From Parabacteroides distasonis (lineage in GTDB: Bacteria; Bacteroidota; Bacteroidia; Bacteroidales; Tannerellaceae): DNA of 64,000 bases. Location: positions 124,001 through 188,000 of the forward strand of contig JAFBIR010000001.1 of the NCBI GenBank assembly GCA_021531385.1, read 5' to 3'. Position 1 is the first letter of the stretch, and every line of letters starts with the position of its first letter. Shown one piece after another: positions 41,713-49,738 of the stretch. The position numbers and the translations under genes are program-made. Below the pieces are notes generated by a model. That model did no database searches. It was not told the origin of the DNA and saw only the letters and a program-made list of their open reading frames with translations.

Positions 41713-42375
41713 ATGAGAAGGATATACAAACTATTCTGGATAGGGCTATGCTGCCCGCTGTTGACCTGGGGACAAAGCACCTTTCAACGGGAATGGGCAG
41801 CGGGAGCCTCTTTTGGCGTAGGTTTCTCCAGCGTGAGCTTCTCGCCACGTGTGCTCACGAAGATGCAAATGGGATTCACCGGTGGAGGCACGATTCGCTG
41901 GATCACTGAGCCTCACCTGGGCCTACAATTAGAGGCCAACTTCATTCAGCAGGGTTGGACGGAGAGGTACGACCAAGCGCCTGAATATCATTACAGCCGC
42001 ACCATCAACTACATAGAGATTCCCTTCTTCACGCACATCTATTTTGGAAGCAATCGTTTCCGGGGTTTCTTTAATTTAGGGCCACGCCTCGGATTCGCAT
42101 TGAGCGAGACCACGGATTCTAACCTGAATGGCACCAATCCCAGCCCCAATCGTCCCGACACACAGCATGAGCTGCCTATCCAAAAGAAGTTTGATTGGGG
42201 ACTCTGTGGCGGTCCTGGCATCGAACTGCGCACTGCCATTGGCTACTTTCTTTTGGAGGGTCGCTTCAACTTGTCGCTCAGTAACATTTATAACAGCCAC
42301 AAAGGAGATACCTTCTCTAAATCGGCCAATCAGGTTATCACAGCTAAACTCACCTATCTCATTCCCTTGAAGTGA
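41713..42375 (+). CDS. PorT-family outer-membrane beta-barrel protein
   Basis: A 220-residue exported protein (signal peptide ending LLTWGQS) with an eight-strand-type barrel pattern: GASFGVGFSSVSF, GGTIRWITEPHLGLQLEANFIQQG, YIEIPFFTHIYF, FFNLGPRLGFAL, and a terminal hydrophobic strand TAKLTYLIPLK. This is the PorT/outer-membrane-protein-beta-barrel family, in which PorT itself belongs to type IX secretion assembly, though most members have no assigned role. It is co-transcribed with the LysM protein. Confidence 0.85.
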   Translation: MRRIYKLFWIGLCCPLLTWGQSTFQREWAAGASFGVGFSSVSFSPRVLTKMQMGFTGGGTIRWITEPHLGLQLEANFIQQGWTERYDQAPEYHYSRTINYIEIPFFTHIYFGSNRFRGFFNLGPRLGFALSETTDSNLNGTNPSPNRPDTQHELPIQKKFDWGLCGGPGIELRTAIGYFLLEGRFNLSLSNIYNSHKGDTFSKSANQVITAKLTYLIPLK

Positions 42376-42384
42376 TAAAAAATA

Positions 42385-42414
42385 TTGCCCGTAGTTCCAA
42401 AAAACCACGGGCAA
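42385..42414 (+). terminator. Hairpin after the porT-like gene
   Basis: Arms TTGCCCGT (42385-42392) and ACGGGCAA (42407-42414), followed by an A-rich rather than T-rich tract. It may be a weak terminator, possibly for both converging units, or simply part of the GGGCAA repeat family that follows. Confidence 0.4.
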
Positions 42415-42430
42415 CAAAAGAAAAAACGAC

Positions 42431-42518
42431 GGGCAATGTTTTAAATTTTTATGGGCAATGTTTTTCAAAACAATCGGCAATGTTTTTTGAAAACATGGGC
42501 AATATTTTTCAATACTGC
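42431..42518. repeat. Four-unit 22-bp tandem repeat
   Basis: Units start GGGCAATGTTTTAAATTTTT (42431), GGGCAATGTTTTTCAAAACA (42453), CGGCAATGTTTTTTGAAAAC (42475) and GGGCAATATTTTTCAATACT (42497). The unit length is exactly 22 bp. There are no spacers, so it is not a CRISPR array. It sits between the convergent porT-like and GH5-like genes. Confidence 0.8.
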
Positions 42519-42530
42519 CCTAAAGCTTGA

Positions 42531-43628
42531 TTATTCCTTACCAGTCAACGACTTAATGAGAGCCACCTCGGCGGGATCAAACGGTGTCTTATCCTGCCGA
42601 TAGATGTCGTGGAACCAGAGCTTGGGCTCTTTCTCGTTCGGCTTCGGCTCATCCCACGCAAAAATGGTGTTGGTCTTGCCAGAGACAAAGCCCCAGTTGA
42701 TCGCCACCACTTTGTTCTCTTTCAAGAGCGGCATGATGGTGCTGAACAGACTGTTGTTGCGGCGTGCCATATACTCGGTACATACCAACGGACGATTGAA
42801 CATCTTGAAATACTTGATGGTCTGCTCATGATCCGCGCGATCACTATAATTATGGTAAGAAACCACGTCTGATTGCTCAATCTGATAAGCGTTCAGCGGG
42901 GCGAATGAATCGTTCCAGTTCCATACGCCACAAGTCAGCGGTTGTGAGGGATTGACCTCACGTGCCCATTCAAACACCTTCTTCAAATGAGGCAGTGTGC
43001 TGACACCGTGATTGCCATTGCCTGGTTCATTCCAAAGATCCCACAAGAGGATACGCTCATCCTGGCCAAACGAGGTCAACAGATCTTTCACATATTTCTC
43101 CATCTTGGGATAGAGTGTCACCGTATCTTGACGCAAGGAAGCCGCAGGATCCTGCACCCAGCCCGAGTTGTGCACGCCTGGCTTCGGATCCGGTTGCTTG
43201 CCATAGGCAGACTCCGCATTCCAGCAATCGTCGAAGATAGTGAAGAGCGGCTTGATCTGGTGTTTCTGGCAGATGGTCAAGAAATTGTCCATACGCTCCT
43301 TCAATCCCTCGGGATCGTTCTCATAAACCACACTGCTGAGATAGACACGCAAGGTGTTGAAACCTAACTCTTCAGCCCAACCTAACTCCTTGTCGATCTG
43401 ATCCGCATTATAGGTGTCTTTGCTCCACATCTCAATCTGGTTGATCGCATCGGCATTGATATAATCCACACCAGCCAACCATGGCAACTTCGCATACCAA
43501 GCATTCGCTTGATCCTCACTCCAACGCTCAGCAACCGCCGCTTTTTTCGGTTCCACCGACTGCTGGCAGGCACCCAAGCAAAGCGCTAAGGCTCCCACCG
43601 CTACGCAACATACATTTCTTAGTTTCAT
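42531..43628 (-). CDS. GH5-like glycoside hydrolase lipoprotein
   Basis: A 365-residue lipoprotein (ALCLGACQQS, lipobox Cys21) with a TIM-barrel glycosidase pattern of clan GH-A. The likely acid/base is Glu201 in WDLWNEPGN and the nucleophile Glu285 in LVCTEYMAR; LRVYLSS and YHNYSD are further family-like strands. Relatives are annotated as cellulase/mannanase/xylanase-like; the exact substrate cannot be told. It lies 41 bp after rseP on the same strand but has no SusCD partner. Confidence 0.8.
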   Translation of the reverse strand: MKLRNVCCVAVGALALCLGACQQSVEPKKAAVAERWSEDQANAWYAKLPWLAGVDYINADAINQIEMWSKDTYNADQIDKELGWAEELGFNTLRVYLSSVVYENDPEGLKERMDNFLTICQKHQIKPLFTIFDDCWNAESAYGKQPDPKPGVHNSGWVQDPAASLRQDTVTLYPKMEKYVKDLLTSFGQDERILLWDLWNEPGNGNHGVSTLPHLKKVFEWAREVNPSQPLTCGVWNWNDSFAPLNAYQIEQSDVVSYHNYSDRADHEQTIKYFKMFNRPLVCTEYMARRNNSLFSTIMPLLKENKVVAINWGFVSGKTNTIFAWDEPKPNEKEPKLWFHDIYRQDKTPFDPAEVALIKSLTGKE

Positions 43629-43669
43629 GACTTACACTTAGTTTATAGATAAATACAGTTTCCCATTTA

Positions 43670-44998
43670 TCAGCGGAAGAAGGCCCGGATCAGATCGTTG
43701 CCATTGGCATAGAGCAAGAGTAAAAGCAGGAGCCCCATACCAGCCATCTGCGCATATTCCAAAAACTTATCACTGGGTTTCCGACGAGTAATCACCTCAT
43801 AAAGCAAGAACATCACATGGCCACCATCCAAGGCAGGAATAGGAATGATGTTCATGAAGGCGAGGATGATAGAGAGGAACGCCGTTTGCTTCCAAAAGGC
43901 ACGCCAATCCCACGTAGCCGGAAAGAGGTTGGCAATCGTACCAAAACCGCCCAAGCTGGAGGCGCCTTCCTTAGTGAATACATACTTCATATCTCCCACA
44001 TACCCTTTCAGTGTGTTGATGCCCAGCATGACACCGGACGGCACGCAAGAGAAGAGGTCGTAAGTGCGATGCTCCATCTGATACAACTCTGTGGGAAGCA
44101 TAGCCATCACCCCCAACTTACCCGCCGTATCGGTCTGCAACGTCAACTGCTGACGCAGCCCTGCGCGATAGAAATCCAAGGCGATCTGTTCGCCCTTATG
44201 CGCCGCTAACGCCTCACTCACCTCATAGAAGGTAGGGGTAGCTTCCCCATTGACCCCTACGATACTATCGCCCGGTTGCAATCCCGCTTTTGCCGCAGGA
44301 GAATCCATAGAAGGTATCTCTTTGATCACCATCGGGAAACGGTTAGGATCGGCAAAGCCCTTTCCCTCACGCATACAACGTTGCATCATATCTGCCGGAA
44401 TCGCAATCGTGCGTTCCTGACCTTGACGCAAGACAGTTACCTCCTTCGCCTCTACCACCTTACGGAAGCAGTCGCTATTGAAACGCTCCAGCTCCACGCC
44501 ATCAGCACGCAGCAGAATATCTCCGTCCACAAAGCCTACTTCATGGAAGGTTTCGCTATAATTCATACCCATCTTCATATTCTTGAGAGGCAAGAAAGTG
44601 TCGCCCCAAGTGAAGAGCACCATGGAATAGATGAAGAGCGCCAAGATGAAGTTAAAGACCACACCTCCCACCATAATCAGCAAACGCTGACCAGCCGGTT
44701 TGGACCGGAACTCGTACGGCTTGGGCGGTTGTGCCATCGCCTCCTTGTCCATGCTCTCGTCGATCATACCAGAGATCTTGCAATAGCCGCCTAACGGGAG
44801 CCAACCCACACCATATTCCGTGTCGCTGTTCTTAGGCTTGTATTTGAAAAGCGAAAACCAAGGATCAAAGAACAGGTAGAACTTCTCCACTCTCACCTTA
44901 AAGATACGGGCAAAGATGAAATGCCCAAACTCATGGATAATCACCAATATCGATAAGCTCAGAATGAGCTGTAACGCCTTAATTAAGATTGTTTCCAT
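43670..44998 (-). CDS. rseP: Site-2 zinc metalloprotease RseP
   Basis: Membrane-embedded M50 protease of 442 residues from the ATG at 44998 (a TTG codon precedes it). The zinc motif HEFGH is in the first transmembrane helix (LVIIHEFGHFIFARIF) and the third ligand lies in IPALDGGHVMFLLYE near the C-terminus. At least one PDZ domain (MDSPAAKAGLQPGDSIVGVNGE) lies between. It cleaves anti-sigma factors or signal-peptide remnants within the membrane. It belongs to the minus-strand envelope operon. Confidence 0.94.
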   Translation of the reverse strand: METILIKALQLILSLSILVIIHEFGHFIFARIFKVRVEKFYLFFDPWFSLFKYKPKNSDTEYGVGWLPLGGYCKISGMIDESMDKEAMAQPPKPYEFRSKPAGQRLLIMVGGVVFNFILALFIYSMVLFTWGDTFLPLKNMKMGMNYSETFHEVGFVDGDILLRADGVELERFNSDCFRKVVEAKEVTVLRQGQERTIAIPADMMQRCMREGKGFADPNRFPMVIKEIPSMDSPAAKAGLQPGDSIVGVNGEATPTFYEVSEALAAHKGEQIALDFYRAGLRQQLTLQTDTAGKLGVMAMLPTELYQMEHRTYDLFSCVPSGVMLGINTLKGYVGDMKYVFTKEGASSLGGFGTIANLFPATWDWRAFWKQTAFLSIILAFMNIIPIPALDGGHVMFLLYEVITRRKPSDKFLEYAQMAGMGLLLLLLLYANGNDLIRAFFR

Positions 44999-45058
44999 CA
45001 ATAATTATATCACTATACTGTTTATCGTTCGTATTTCTCTTCGCATCATTGCTTAGGG

Positions 45059-46210
45059 TCAGAATAAATCTGAAGCAATGCGTCTCGCCTCGCGATCTGT
45101 CTCCACATAATCCTCATAAGTAGGCTGCGCCTTGAAGGTTGCTTTGCCCATCACCTGCTCAATCACCTCACTCATACGCAGGAAGCCTATCTGATCCCGC
45201 AAAAAGGCGGCTACTACCACCTCATTAGCCGCATTCAAGATGCAAGGCATGTTGCCACCCTTTTTGGCCGCCTCAAAAGCGAAGGCCAAGTTACGGAAGC
45301 GATTCATGTCAGGCTCCTCAAAGGTAAGCGTCGCGTACCTTCTGAAATCCAAGCGAGGAGCCATGCTCTTCATGCGCTTGGGGAAAGAGAAAGCATAAGC
45401 GATCGGCAACTTCATGTCAGGAATGCCCAACTGCGCAATAACCGCTCCATCCTCAAACTGTACCGCCGAATGGATAACCGATTGAGGATGTACCACTACC
45501 TGTACTTGATCGGGAGTGACATCAAAAAGCCATTTTGCCTCGATCATCTCAAAGCCTTTATTCATCATCGAAGCGGAGTCAATCGTGATCTTAGCCCCCA
45601 TTGTCCAGTTCGGATGCTTCAAGGCTTGTGCCTTCGTCACGGTAGCTAACTCCTCCAAGCTCTTGGTGCGGAAGGGCCCCCCTGAAGCGGTCAGCAAGAT
45701 CTTCTCAATAGGGTTGTCGTAGGCACCTGTCAGACATTGGAAAATAGCAGAGTGCTCTGAATCAACCGGAAGAATGGGCACATTGTGCTTGGCAGCCAAT
45801 CCCATGATGAGCTCCCCGGCAACCACTAAGGTCTCCTTATTGGCCAACGCTATGGCTTTGTCCGCCTTGATCGCCTCGATCGTAGGACGCAAACCGGCAT
45901 AACCAACCATTGCGGTCAGCACCATATCAATAGGTTCCATCCGTACCAACTGGGCAATGGCCTCTGAACCGGCCCACACCTTGATAGGAAGATCCTCCAA
46001 TGCCTCTCTCAGCTCGGGATATTTCTGTTCGTTGGCGATCACCACCACCTCCGGCATGAATCGCCGAGCCTGCTCAATCAATAGATCCACCTGATTGTTG
46101 CAGGTCAACGCATAGACCTCAAACAGGTCGCTATGCGCACTAATCACCTCTAAGGCTTGCGTGCCTATCGAGCCTGTTGAGCCTAATATGGCTAATTGTC
46201 TTTTCTTCAT
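45059..46210 (-). CDS. dxr: 1-deoxy-D-xylulose 5-phosphate reductoisomerase
   Basis: Second enzyme of the MEP isoprenoid pathway, converting DXP to MEP with NADPH, 383 residues. It has the nucleotide-binding start KRQLAILGSTGSIGTQALEV, metal/substrate residues in LPVDSEHSAIFQCL, the ASGGPFRT loop, and DSASMMNKGFEMIEAKWLFD. Normal length and all motifs are present. It lies between the M23 peptidase (4 bp) and rseP (60 bp), an order often seen in Bacteroidetes. Confidence 0.97.
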   Translation of the reverse strand: MKKRQLAILGSTGSIGTQALEVISAHSDLFEVYALTCNNQVDLLIEQARRFMPEVVVIANEQKYPELREALEDLPIKVWAGSEAIAQLVRMEPIDMVLTAMVGYAGLRPTIEAIKADKAIALANKETLVVAGELIMGLAAKHNVPILPVDSEHSAIFQCLTGAYDNPIEKILLTASGGPFRTKSLEELATVTKAQALKHPNWTMGAKITIDSASMMNKGFEMIEAKWLFDVTPDQVQVVVHPQSVIHSAVQFEDGAVIAQLGIPDMKLPIAYAFSFPKRMKSMAPRLDFRRYATLTFEEPDMNRFRNLAFAFEAAKKGGNMPCILNAANEVVVAAFLRDQIGFLRMSEVIEQVMGKATFKAQPTYEDYVETDREARRIASDLF

Positions 46211-46214
46211 AACC

Positions 46215-47078
46215 CTAAAATGCTATATATTCCTCTGGGTTCACCGGATTCCCCTTATACCACAACTCAAAATGCAAGTGAGGTCCGGTGGATAGCTTAC
46301 CGGTATTACCAACCAAAGCGATCGCCTCTCCCGCCTGCACGATGTCACCAACCTCTTTCAGCAACAAGGCATTGTGTTTATAGACCGAGATGAATCCATT
46401 CTTATGTTGCAGCTGGATGACATTCCCTTGATTAGAGTCAAATCCAGCATAGACCACCGTACCATCCAGCGTAGCCAACACGCTCTCTCTCTCCTTGGCC
46501 ACCAGATCCACTCCGTAGTGGCGTATGGCTGCCTCATAATGCGCAGACACAGTACCATTCACAGGCTTATAGAAAAAGACACCGTCGGTAGGTACCTTCT
46601 CTGGATCAGCCAAGACAGTCAAGTTATACTTCTCCTCCTCCGCAAATTCCTTCACGAAAGCCTCCTCAGACGGACTGCGGGGAATCTCATAGTTCTCATC
46701 ATTCGTCGCCAAGGAATCAATCTGACGAATAGAGTCAAGGGGTAACGTACCAGAAAGAATACCCGCTACATTACTCAAATATAGCTCATGGATAGCCACC
46801 ATACGCTCTAAAGAGTCTGCCCGCAAAGCGTTCTCCACAATCTCTTTACGCACCTCCACGTCCAGATAACCGGGCAGGTAGTTGCGAATCGGTGTCGTGA
46901 TGATGATCAAAGCCGTCACCGCTATCAAGAAACAAGCAAAAAGAGCCAATGTCACGAAAGCTGACAACTTACTCAGCCTGAATGACCAAACCTCCTCCAA
47001 CGTGCCCTCATTAATGAACGAGAGCTTATACTTGAATCGGATACGATGCCAAAATGATTTCGTCTTTCGTTGTCTCAT
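46215..47078 (-). CDS. M23-family peptidase with N-terminal membrane anchor
   Basis: A 287-residue envelope protein: a positively charged N-terminus and one transmembrane helix (about residues 33-60), a linker, and a C-terminal LytM domain. The zinc-site residues are intact: His-x3-Asp in RHYGVDLVAK, the VYKHNA histidine and the HLH motif in STGPHLHFELW. It should be a peptidoglycan endopeptidase or a regulator of one. Co-transcribed with rimM and dxr. Confidence 0.92.
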   Translation of the reverse strand: MRQRKTKSFWHRIRFKYKLSFINEGTLEEVWSFRLSKLSAFVTLALFACFLIAVTALIIITTPIRNYLPGYLDVEVRKEIVENALRADSLERMVAIHELYLSNVAGILSGTLPLDSIRQIDSLATNDENYEIPRSPSEEAFVKEFAEEEKYNLTVLADPEKVPTDGVFFYKPVNGTVSAHYEAAIRHYGVDLVAKERESVLATLDGTVVYAGFDSNQGNVIQLQHKNGFISVYKHNALLLKEVGDIVQAGEAIALVGNTGKLSTGPHLHFELWYKGNPVNPEEYIAF

Positions 47079-47108
47079 CTGCTTATCTGTTTATGATCGA
47101 AAAACAAG

Positions 47109-47630
47109 CTATAAATCCAGCAGGCCTTCCGGAAGGTCAACCTCTAACCGACGTGCCTCTTGATCTACCGCCGTGATCAACTCCTCGGCCGCAGGAATCA
47201 AGAGCTCCTCCCCGTTGTGATTGATCTGCAACAAGACATTGATGGTCGATTCATCTACCGCCGTGATCGCACCCAGCTCACCTTTATGAGCATCTACCAC
47301 GATATAACCAATGAAGTTATCCCATGTCATCTCGCCCACCAAAGCCTCCGGATCCACCAAATCAAGAGGGTAGAACACCTCCTTGTTCACGAAAGGACGC
47401 GCCTCCTCGTCGGAGTTCACATCCTCCAGTTTCAACAGCATCACCGAGTCGGACTTATAGCGATACTCCTCCACGAAGAACGGCACCAAGATGCCATCCA
47501 TCTCGCAAACAATATAGGGCTCATCCGTCTCCTCAAAGAGATCGCATTGCGTCAGCAACGACAATTCCCCCTTGATACCATGGGGCTTGGCGAATTGCCC
47601 AATCTTAAAAACTTCTTCTTGCCTGATCAT
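47109..47630 (-). CDS. rimM: 16S rRNA processing protein RimM
   Basis: 30S maturation factor of 173 residues. The RimM N-terminal barrel (VFKIGQFAKPHGIKGELSL) is followed by the PRC-like C-terminal domain (LVDPEALVGEMTWDNFIGYIVVD; LLIPAAEELI). The ATG at 47630 is preferred over the in-frame GTG at 47636. It lies 15 bp after murA. Confidence 0.94.
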   Translation of the reverse strand: MIRQEEVFKIGQFAKPHGIKGELSLLTQCDLFEETDEPYIVCEMDGILVPFFVEEYRYKSDSVMLLKLEDVNSDEEARPFVNKEVFYPLDLVDPEALVGEMTWDNFIGYIVVDAHKGELGAITAVDESTINVLLQINHNGEELLIPAAEELITAVDQEARRLEVDLPEGLLDL

Positions 47631-47645
47631 ACGCACTCCTATTTC

Positions 47646-48956
47646 TTATTGAATGATACGCTCAATATGTGCGCCTATCTGATTCAATCGCTTATCAATA
47701 TCTTGATAGCCACGATCAATCTGATCAATATTATGAATGATACTCTTGCCCTCCGCACTCATCGCCGCGATCAACAGGGCGATTCCAGCACGAATATCCG
47801 GTGAGACCATCGTCGAGCCTCTCAGTTTGAAGCGATGGCCTAAGCCAATCACCGTAGCGCGATGCGGGTCACACAAGATAATCTGCGCACCCATATCAAT
47901 CAGCTTATCTACAAAGAACAGACGACTCTCAAACATCTTTTGATGGATCAACACGCTACCTACGGCCTGCGTAGCAACCACCAAGAAGACACTCAATAGG
48001 TCTGGAGTCAGTCCCGGCCAAGGCGCATCGGCAATCGTCATGATTGAGCCATCAATAAAAGTATCAATCTCATACAGGTCATGGTGAGGGATATAAATAT
48101 CGTCGCCTCGCTGCTCTACCGTGATGCCTAACCGACGAAAGGCATTGGGAATGATACCCAAATTAGCATAACCGGTGTCTTTGATCGTAATCTCAGAGCC
48201 GGTCATAGCCGCCATTCCGATAAAACTACCGACCTCAATCATATCTGGCAGAATGGTGTGCGTCGTGCCCCGCAAAGAGCCTACTCCCTCAATGGTCAAC
48301 AAGTTAGATCCCACACCGGAAATCTTAGCGCCCATGCGATTCAACATCGCTGAGAGTTGTTGCAGGTAAGGCTCACAAGCCGCATTGTAGATCGTTGTTA
48401 CGCCATCAGCTAAAACCGAAGCCATCAAGATGTTGGCAGTACCGGTTACAGAAGCCTCGTCCAAGAGCATATAAGTGCCCTTTAAATGGTCGCAGGCAAT
48501 CTCATAAAGCTGTCTGTCAGAATCATAATGGAAGCAGGCTCCCAACTTTTGAATACCAACGAAATGGGTATCCAACCGACGACGGCCGATCTTATCGCCG
48601 CCCGGCTTAGGAATCAAAGCCCGTCCAAAACGGGCCACTAAAGGCCCAACAATCATCACCGAACCTCTAAGGCTTCCACTCCGGCGTAAAAAATCAGGGG
48701 TTTCCAAATAGGCAAGATCGACCGCATCCGCTTGAAACGCATAGCTACCCGCAGAGAGGCGCTCGACCTTTACTCCCATATCACGCAGCAACGAGATCAG
48801 ATTGTTCACATCCAAGATGTCTGGGATGTTATGAATCGTCACCCGTTCCGGCGTCAATAGGGTTGCGCAGATTACCTCCAACGCCTCATTCTTCGCTCCC
48901 TGCGGAACAATCTCACCGGACATACGGTGACCGCCCTCTATCACAAACGAGCTCAT
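47646..48956 (-). CDS. murA: UDP-N-acetylglucosamine 1-carboxyvinyltransferase
   Basis: First committed step of peptidoglycan synthesis, transferring enolpyruvate from PEP to UDP-GlcNAc; 436 residues. Motifs include GGHRMSGEIVPQGAKNEALE at the N-terminus and LVARFGRALIPKPGGDKIGRR. In that loop Asp121 stands where E. coli MurA has Cys115, the residue alkylated by fosfomycin. Its ATG overlaps the DUF4290 stop (TAATG). Confidence 0.96.
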   Translation of the reverse strand: MSSFVIEGGHRMSGEIVPQGAKNEALEVICATLLTPERVTIHNIPDILDVNNLISLLRDMGVKVERLSAGSYAFQADAVDLAYLETPDFLRRSGSLRGSVMIVGPLVARFGRALIPKPGGDKIGRRRLDTHFVGIQKLGACFHYDSDRQLYEIACDHLKGTYMLLDEASVTGTANILMASVLADGVTTIYNAACEPYLQQLSAMLNRMGAKISGVGSNLLTIEGVGSLRGTTHTILPDMIEVGSFIGMAAMTGSEITIKDTGYANLGIIPNAFRRLGITVEQRGDDIYIPHHDLYEIDTFIDGSIMTIADAPWPGLTPDLLSVFLVVATQAVGSVLIHQKMFESRLFFVDKLIDMGAQIILCDPHRATVIGLGHRFKLRGSTMVSPDIRAGIALLIAAMSAEGKSIIHNIDQIDRGYQDIDKRLNQIGAHIERIIQ

Positions 48957-49669
48957 TACTGCTTCTTCGCCTGTTTTTTATTCGGATTATTGCTCGGATT
49001 CTTTTTCATCGCATTCGGTTGGTTCTTCTGACTACCTCCCTGCGCTTTCTTGCCATTGTTAGTTTTGCTCGTCTGCGAGAGATTCTTAGCAGCATTACCA
49101 TTGCAAATACGCATTAACTCCCGTCCCTCCGCCAGTTTGACCTGATCAGGGGTCACAGAAAGTTTCCATCCTGACAACTCCGCCAAATCCTTGAGAATCT
49201 TCTCATCATCCACTGAATCCTTATTCCATACAAGGTAATCTAACTTCATGTGAGTAGCCAACAGCTGGATCAACCGATCACGCATCGGTCCCTCCTCCAT
49301 CTTGCTGGCCTCATCGATCATCAACTCGATGGTCTTGCCATAATGGCGATAGCGAATGTCGTGTTTCGGATAAGGCAAGCACTGCGGACGAACAAAAAGC
49401 TCCTCTTTCTTGATAACCTCATAGGGGTAGTCAATGTCTAACTGAAAATCAGACATGATTGCCAAATGATCCCACAATATATGTTTGAAGTGATTCACAT
49501 CCCGCAAGTGCGGAAACATGTTACCCATTATGCTAATAATCGTATTGGCGCAACGTGTACGCTCCTCTCGATCAGCGATTGTCAGACAATGATCGACCAT
49601 GTTTTGAATGTTGCGACCATAATCCGGCAAAGCCAATCGCTTCTCTTCTGTATTATATTTCATGCTCAT
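48956..49669 (-). CDS. DUF4290 domain protein
   Basis: First gene of the envelope operon, about 237 residues from the ATG at 49669 (an ATG at 49663 is equally possible; the open frame upstream crosses the promoter). The DUF4290 core is clear (RLALPDYGRNIQNMVDHCL; MGNMFPHLRDVNHFKHILWDHLAIMSDF). It ends in a low-complexity, lysine/asparagine-rich tail (KNNGKKAQGG to KKQAKKQ), which may bind nucleic acid or be unstructured. Function unknown; constantly linked with murA in Bacteroidetes. Confidence 0.85.
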   Translation of the reverse strand: MSMKYNTEEKRLALPDYGRNIQNMVDHCLTIADREERTRCANTIISIMGNMFPHLRDVNHFKHILWDHLAIMSDFQLDIDYPYEVIKKEELFVRPQCLPYPKHDIRYRHYGKTIELMIDEASKMEEGPMRDRLIQLLATHMKLDYLVWNKDSVDDEKILKDLAELSGWKLSVTPDQVKLAEGRELMRICNGNAAKNLSQTSKTNNGKKAQGGSQKNQPNAMKKNPSNNPNKKQAKKQ

Positions 49670-49683
49670 GATTTGTTTAACCG

Positions 49684-49691
49684 CGAAGATA
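49684..49691 (-). promoter_or_regulatory. Promoter -7 box of the DUF4290-murA-rimM-M23-dxr-rseP operon
   Basis: Minus strand TATCTTCG followed by CGG, 15-21 bp before the candidate starts; a short leader, as at other genes here. Confidence 0.5.
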
Positions 49692-49738
49692 CATATTATA
49701 ATTGGAATAGCCAATCTCCTTTTCTCGCCTGTTTGAGA

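Noticed and set aside
42431-42518. Possible CRISPR array
   Set aside because: Units are contiguous 22-mers with no spacers, only four copies, and no cas gene in the window.
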